Of a stretch of DNA of 38,045 nt, positions 32,977-38,045 are shown in pieces. The notes beneath the pieces are model-generated. The model was not told the origin of the DNA and did no database searches. It worked only from the letters and a program-made list of their open reading frames with translations. This DNA is from Chryseobacterium sp. PMSZPI. Its GTDB lineage: Bacteria; Bacteroidota; Bacteroidia; Flavobacteriales; Weeksellaceae. The stretch covers positions 1-38,045 of the forward strand of contig NZ_PIZV01000014.1 in NCBI RefSeq assembly GCF_002835665.1. Direction: 5' to 3'. Both the position numbers and the translations under genes were made by a program. Each line of letters starts with the position of its first letter. Positions within the stretch are counted from its first letter, which is position 1.

Positions 32977-33717
32977 TTATAAAGAGTTCATAAGCTCTTC
33001 TGTGATTTCCATATTGTGGTAAACGTTTTGAACATCATCGTCCTCTTCGAAACGTTCAAGCATTTTCATATTTGCTTTGAATTGTTCTTCGTTTACTTCT
33101 TTGGTATTGTTTGGAATTCTTTGTAATTCCGCACTCTTAGCTTCAATACCCAGGTCGTCTAATTTGTGAGATAAAGATCCGAAATCTTCAAAAGCAGTAG
33201 TAATCATTACTTCTTCTTCATCTTTTTCTACATCTTCTGCTCCACCATCGATCATTTCCATTTCAAAATCATCCCAATCCATTTTGATTTGAGCTAAATC
33301 GATAGTAAAAATTCCTTTTCTATCAAAGATGAAAGCAAGTTCACCATTTTTCCCAAGGTTCCCATCAAACTTATTGAAAACAGCCCTTACGTTGGCTACA
33401 GTTCTTGTTGTGTTGTTTGTAGTACATTCCACAAAGAAAGCAACACCACCTTGTCCGTATCCTTCATAAGTGATTTCTTCATAGTTTTCTGCATCAGCAC
33501 CACTAGCTTTTTTAATGGCTCTTTCTACGTTATCCTTAGGCATGTTGGCCCCTTTGGCGTTTTGGATACATCTTCTTAAAGCCGGGTTGGATTCCGGATC
33601 CGGCCCTCCTGCTTTTACTGCTAATGCAATATCTTTTCCTATTTTAGAGAATGTCTTGGCCATTTTATCCCATCTGGCCATTTTAGAAGCTTTTCTATAT
33701 TCAAATGCTCTTCCCAT
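32977..33717 (-). CDS. YebC/PmpR-family protein
   Basis: A 246-residue YebC-type protein, recently linked to translation of difficult proline stretches and older work to transcriptional control. The N-terminus (MGRAFEYRKASKMARWDKMA) and the segment PDPESNPALRRCIQNAKGAN, then MPKDNVERAIKKASG are diagnostic, as is YEGYGQGGVAFFVECTTNNT. Length is normal. It stands alone with a -7 element upstream and a 137-base gap, with no clear feature, between it and the LpxH-like gene. Confidence 0.95.
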   Translation of the reverse strand: MGRAFEYRKASKMARWDKMAKTFSKIGKDIALAVKAGGPDPESNPALRRCIQNAKGANMPKDNVERAIKKASGADAENYEEITYEGYGQGGVAFFVECTTNNTTRTVANVRAVFNKFDGNLGKNGELAFIFDRKGIFTIDLAQIKMDWDDFEMEMIDGGAEDVEKDEEEVMITTAFEDFGSLSHKLDDLGIEAKSAELQRIPNNTKEVNEEQFKANMKMLERFEEDDDVQNVYHNMEITEELMNSL

Positions 33718-33737
33718 TTTATTTTTAAAATTTTCAA

Positions 33738-33745
33738 CAAAATTA
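33738..33745 (-). promoter_or_regulatory. YebC gene -7 promoter element
   Basis: The minus strand reads TAATTTTG, an exact TAnnTTTG match, 20 bases before the ATG. It lies just beyond the OmpA terminator. No good -33 TTG was found. Confidence 0.5.
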
Positions 33746-33758
33746 CTTAAAAGTCAAC

Positions 33759-33793
33759 AAAAAAAAAATACCTCCAAAAAAATTGGAGGTATT
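33759..33793 (-). terminator. terminator of the OmpA gene
   Basis: Perfect 11-bp stem AATACCTCCAA (33767-33777) / TTGGAGGTATT (33783-33793) with a five-base loop, followed on the minus strand by a run of T (plus-strand A-run 33759-33768). It starts 19 bases after the OmpA stop. Confidence 0.9.
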
Positions 33794-33812
33794 CATTATT
33801 TAGAAAAATTAA

Positions 33813-35321
33813 TTATTTTTTCTTTTTAGCTGGAGCTTTTTTCTTAGCTGGAGCTTTACCTTTCTTCACTACAGTCTTCTTCACTACTACGTCTAGATCA
33901 GATTTCTTAAGTGCATCCCAAGCAGCACCGTTTACAGCTTCTACAACTACTTTTCTGTCTACCATTCTTTCAGCGTCAGTTGCTTTAGCAGGAACTTTAG
34001 CGTCTCTAGAACCAACACCTGTAGATTTTAACTGCATACCGTTAACTCCTCTAGCTTCAAGAGCAGCAACAACTGAAGCAGCTCTTTCTCTTGAAAGTTT
34101 CAAGTTGTAAGCAGCAGCACCTTTAGCATCTGTGTGACCAGTTACTAAGAATGTACCATCGTTAGATTCTTTGATAACTTTAGCAGCATCATCTAACTTA
34201 GTATTAGATTCAGGTCTGATTGTAGCTTTGTTGAAGTTGAACAAGATACCTTTAAGAGCACCTGTAGCTTCATCAGCGATCACGTCTTTTGGTTTAGGAC
34301 ATCCGTTGTATTTAGCAAGACCTGGAACTGTAGGACAAGCATCATCTTTATCTAAGATACCGTCACCATCTGTATCTGGCCAAGGACAACCGTTGTTTTC
34401 TTTTGGACCTGCTACTGTAGGACAAGCATCATCTTTGTCGATAACACCGTCACCATCTGTATCTGGCCAAGGACAACCGTTGTTTTCAACTGGACCAGCT
34501 ACGTCTGGACATTGATCGTCTTTATCTGGAACTCCGTCACCGTCTGTATCAGGACATCCTTGGAATTCTGGTAAACCTGGTGTATCTGGACAAAGGTCAT
34601 CTTTATCTAGGATACCATCCTTATCTCTATCTCTGTTTCCGAATCTAAATAAGATAGATGCAGAAGCTTGCCAGAAGTTAGCAACTGTAGATTTGTCACC
34701 TGGAGTTGACACATAATCTCCTTGAACACCAAGACCGAAGTTCTTAGTTACCCAGAAGTTAGCACCAGCACCAGTAGCTACTGTAAAGAAGTTAGCTTTA
34801 CCGTTTTCATTACCATCCTTACCGTTTGGTACAGATTCGATTGGATTACCATTAGTATCTACAGCTGTTCTTGGGAAAGAAAGTGCAGTATAGTCATGTC
34901 TTAGGTAGTTAGCACCAACTCTTAAATATGGATCAAACCAAGATTCTTCGTTCCATAAAAGACCTGCAGCGTGAGCCTGGAAACCAAGACCTGTCATTAG
35001 GAAAAATTCTTTCCCCATGTTGAATTTTTTGTTTTCAACATTTCCAACAGAAGTTTGCCAGTCAATAACTAAACCTTTTCCAACGTTTCTAGCAACTGTT
35101 AACTTAGATAATGGAGGCGTAATAGAGAAATTGTTCACATTGAACATTCTCTTTGTTAAATTTTGAGCAGAGAACGTATTACTCGTCTTAGTTCTTGCCG
35201 CTATATGGTTTTCTGCGTGAGCACCAACTCCGATTAACCACGGATTGTTGGTAGTCTGTGCGAAAACAGTAGAGGCAACGGTAAGCGCCAATGCTGAAAT
35301 TCCTAATTTTAGATTTTTCAT
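33813..35321 (-). CDS. OmpA-family outer membrane protein with thrombospondin type 3 repeats
   Basis: A 502-residue protein: signal peptide (ends ...ASTVFAQ), a beta-barrel-like region to about 230, four calcium-binding TSP3-type repeats with DTDGDGV-type loops and paired cysteines (about 230-345), and a peptidoglycan-binding OmpA domain (GILFNFNKATIRPESNTKLD at the start; VTGHTDAKGAAAYNLKLSRE with the binding Asp and later Arg). The last 25 residues contain 12 Lys and no acidic residue (ending KKKAPAKKKK). It anchors the outer membrane to peptidoglycan. The repeats make 41-bp direct DNA repeats. Its strong promoter and terminator suggest an abundant monocistronic product. Confidence 0.95.
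   Translation of the reverse strand: MKNLKLGISALALTVASTVFAQTTNNPWLIGVGAHAENHIAARTKTSNTFSAQNLTKRMFNVNNFSITPPLSKLTVARNVGKGLVIDWQTSVGNVENKKFNMGKEFFLMTGLGFQAHAAGLLWNEESWFDPYLRVGANYLRHDYTALSFPRTAVDTNGNPIESVPNGKDGNENGKANFFTVATGAGANFWVTKNFGLGVQGDYVSTPGDKSTVANFWQASASILFRFGNRDRDKDGILDKDDLCPDTPGLPEFQGCPDTDGDGVPDKDDQCPDVAGPVENNGCPWPDTDGDGVIDKDDACPTVAGPKENNGCPWPDTDGDGILDKDDACPTVPGLAKYNGCPKPKDVIADEATGALKGILFNFNKATIRPESNTKLDDAAKVIKESNDGTFLVTGHTDAKGAAAYNLKLSRERAASVVAALEARGVNGMQLKSTGVGSRDAKVPAKATDAERMVDRKVVVEAVNGAAWDALKKSDLDVVVKKTVVKKGKAPAKKKAPAKKKK
34360..34487. repeat. 41-bp direct repeat within the OmpA TSP3 region
   Basis: An identical 41-base sequence starts at 34360 and at 34447 (period 87 bases, 29 codons). 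It encodes the NNGCPWPDTDGDG part of two adjacent calcium-binding repeats. The exact nucleotide identity indicates recent duplication or gene conversion and makes repeat-number change possible. Confidence 0.9.
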
Positions 35322-35350
35322 AGAATTAAATGATTAAATAATTGATAATG

Positions 35351-35381
35351 CAAAATAAATATAATTTTTCTTTATACACAA
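35351..35381 (-). promoter_or_regulatory. promoter of the OmpA gene
   Basis: On the minus strand TTATTTTG (35351-35358) lies 23 bases from a TTG (plus-strand CAA, 35379-35381). The -7 element has one mismatch to TAnnTTTG. The leader is about 25-30 bases long. Confidence 0.5.
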
Positions 35382-35398
35382 AGTTTTTCAAATGATTT

Positions 35399-35860
35399 TT
35401 AACTTTTCTTTAATATTCTGTCCAGGTTCCGTTTATTTTCTCTATCTTTTATCGCCTCTCTTTTATCGAAAAGCTTTTTCCCTCTACCCAGCGCTATCAG
35501 CACCTTTGCCTTACCTCTATCTGTGATATATAACTTTAAAGGGATAATAGTGTTTCCGGCATCCTTTAACTTTTTTTCAAGTTTCTGCAATTCTTTTTTG
35601 TGCAACAGCAATTTCCGTTCCCTTTTTGTTTTGTGATTGTAAAAAGTTCCCAATTTATACTCATCAATCATCATGTTGATGATGTATAATTCCCCATCAA
35701 TAAACTGACAGAACGATTCTGTAATGGATGCCTTGGAAGAGCGTAAAGATTTTATTTCCGTACCTGTTAAAACCATTCCGGCTTCATATTCTTCAAGAAT
35801 TTCATATTCAAAGCGGGCTCTTCTATTTAATATATTAACTGTTTTCTCAATCTTCATCAT
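35399..35860 (-). CDS. smpB: SsrA-binding protein
   Basis: Partner of tmRNA in rescue of stalled ribosomes. The 153-residue protein has the full SmpB pattern: NRRARFEYEILEEYEAGMVL, TGTEIKSLRSSKASI, then NMMIDEYKLGTFYNHKTKRE, RKLLLHKKEL and ALGRGKKLFDKREAIKDREN. The ATG at 35858 is followed by a second ATG; either could be used. It is encoded alone, 77 bases from the OmpA start, which it follows on the opposite side of the promoter of that gene. The tmRNA gene itself is not in this window. Confidence 0.96.
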   Translation of the reverse strand: MMKIEKTVNILNRRARFEYEILEEYEAGMVLTGTEIKSLRSSKASITESFCQFIDGELYIINMMIDEYKLGTFYNHKTKRERKLLLHKKELQKLEKKLKDAGNTIIPLKLYITDRGKAKVLIALGRGKKLFDKREAIKDRENKRNLDRILKKS

Positions 35861-35906
35861 TTTAAAATTTCGTTAATGAAATATATAAAAAATACCATAC
35901 ATTTAA

Positions 35907-37601
<1,695 letters not shown>

Positions 37602-37616
37602 TCTTATCACTAAACA

Positions 37617-37653
37617 TAAAAACACCTCAAAGAAGTTTCTTTGAGGTGTTTTC
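37617..37653. terminator. bidirectional terminator between the ABC-F and M48 genes
   Basis: Perfect arms AACACCTCAAAGAA (37621-37634) and TTCTTTGAGGTGTT (37637-37650), flanked by A on the left and T on the right. It lies between convergent genes and fits termination on both strands. Confidence 0.9.
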
Positions 37654-37675
37654 GTTTAAACAATAAATTAAATAA

Positions 37676-38045
37676 TTATTTTGTCAATTTCGTTGTTGGA
37701 ATAGAAACAGTTCCCGGATCTTTCCACAATCCATCTTTCTCTGCTCTTTTCTTAATTGCCTGCGCTCTTTTTTCGCTATCCGGATGAGAATTGAACATTT
37801 TCTCAAAACCTGATTGGTGACTTCCTTCTGAAAGTAAAGCGAGTTTCCTGAACGCCGTATAAGCTCCTACAACATCATACTTATTCGCTTTCATGAAATC
37901 ATATGAATAGGTATCAGCTTCAGATTCTTGCTTTTTACTGTGAGAAGCATCGATAAAAGCATTAGCCATTTTCCCGATTTGGCTCTCATTAAGAGTTGCC
38001 ACAGCAGAAGAGGCTGATGAAGCTGCGTCAAGTGCTGCAGCCTTC
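37676..38045 (-). CDS. M48-family metallopeptidase, 3' part (truncated by window edge)
   Basis: The reading frame is open to the right edge, so the gene continues outside. About 122 residues are visible. ESEADTYSYDFM supplies the third zinc ligand (first Glu of ESEAD) typical of M48 peptidases, and FNSHPDSEKRAQAIKKRAE is the usual C-terminal motif. The HExxH motif must lie off the window. An apparent start at 38002 is an internal GTG (Val) and is not the real start, because the codons before it (KAAALDAASSASSA) are also coding. The family are membrane-linked or periplasmic quality-control peptidases; the anchor is not visible. Confidence 0.88.
   Translation of the reverse strand, partial: KAAALDAASSASSAVATLNESQIGKMANAFIDASHSKKQESEADTYSYDFMKANKYDVVGAYTAFRKLALLSEGSHQSGFEKMFNSHPDSEKRAQAIKKRAEKDGLWKDPGTVSIPTTKLTK

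Noticed and set aside
37676..38002. Complete 108-residue protein starting at 38002
   Set aside because: The start codon is an internal GTG. The frame stays open through the window edge and its content is the C-terminus of an M48 peptidase, so the gene is truncated by the window.

Overview
The window looks like a chromosomal segment from a Bacteroidota species of the Flavobacteriia, most likely Chryseobacterium or a close relative in the Weeksellaceae. The evidence is low GC content, few Shine-Dalgarno sites, several promoters of the Bacteroidota type (TAnnTTTG at -7, TTG near -33), an OmpA protein with thrombospondin type 3 repeats, a two-gene MetH, and a grasp-with-spasm peptide cluster. The genus is inferred from recognised protein styles, not from a search.

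Layout. 1-6100 holds cysS, a folE-DinB pair, a GNAT-like protein, a secreted protein of unknown function and metF. From 15388 down to 5131 all genes lie on the minus strand and form a methionine/one-carbon block in transcription order: metX, homoserine dehydrogenase, metZ, the homocysteine half of MetH, a fatty acid desaturase, the folate/B12 half of MetH, a small secreted protein, metF. A clear SAM-I riboswitch and a good promoter precede metX. 15742-18357 is a large GH63-like glucosidase. 18576-25830 carries OsmC and then a minus-strand membrane operon (SpoIIM-like, multi-TM protein, DUF4129, DUF4350, MoxR ATPase, DUF58), with a four-helix-bundle gene inserted between MoxR and DUF58 and a divergent RDD gene at its head.

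26653-30075 is the most unusual part: a ribosomal peptide (RiPP) cluster with a 77-residue precursor, a lipoprotein, an ATP-grasp ligase, a 60-residue unknown protein and a SPASM protein that lacks the radical-SAM cysteine motif. A divergent XRE regulator and a small acetyltransferase gene flank it. 31043-38045 is housekeeping: glycosyltransferase plus LpxH-like phosphoesterase, YebC, OmpA, SmpB, a YbiT-like ABC-F ATPase and the 3' end of an M48 peptidase cut by the window edge.

Non-coding structure is rich. Three copies of a two-hairpin intergenic element (11487, 12825, 21898) show compensatory changes in both stems. A 110-bp element has 23-bp inverted ends (18432-18541). A six-copy heptamer repeat forms the leader of the OsmC gene. 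Several intrinsic terminators separate the units.
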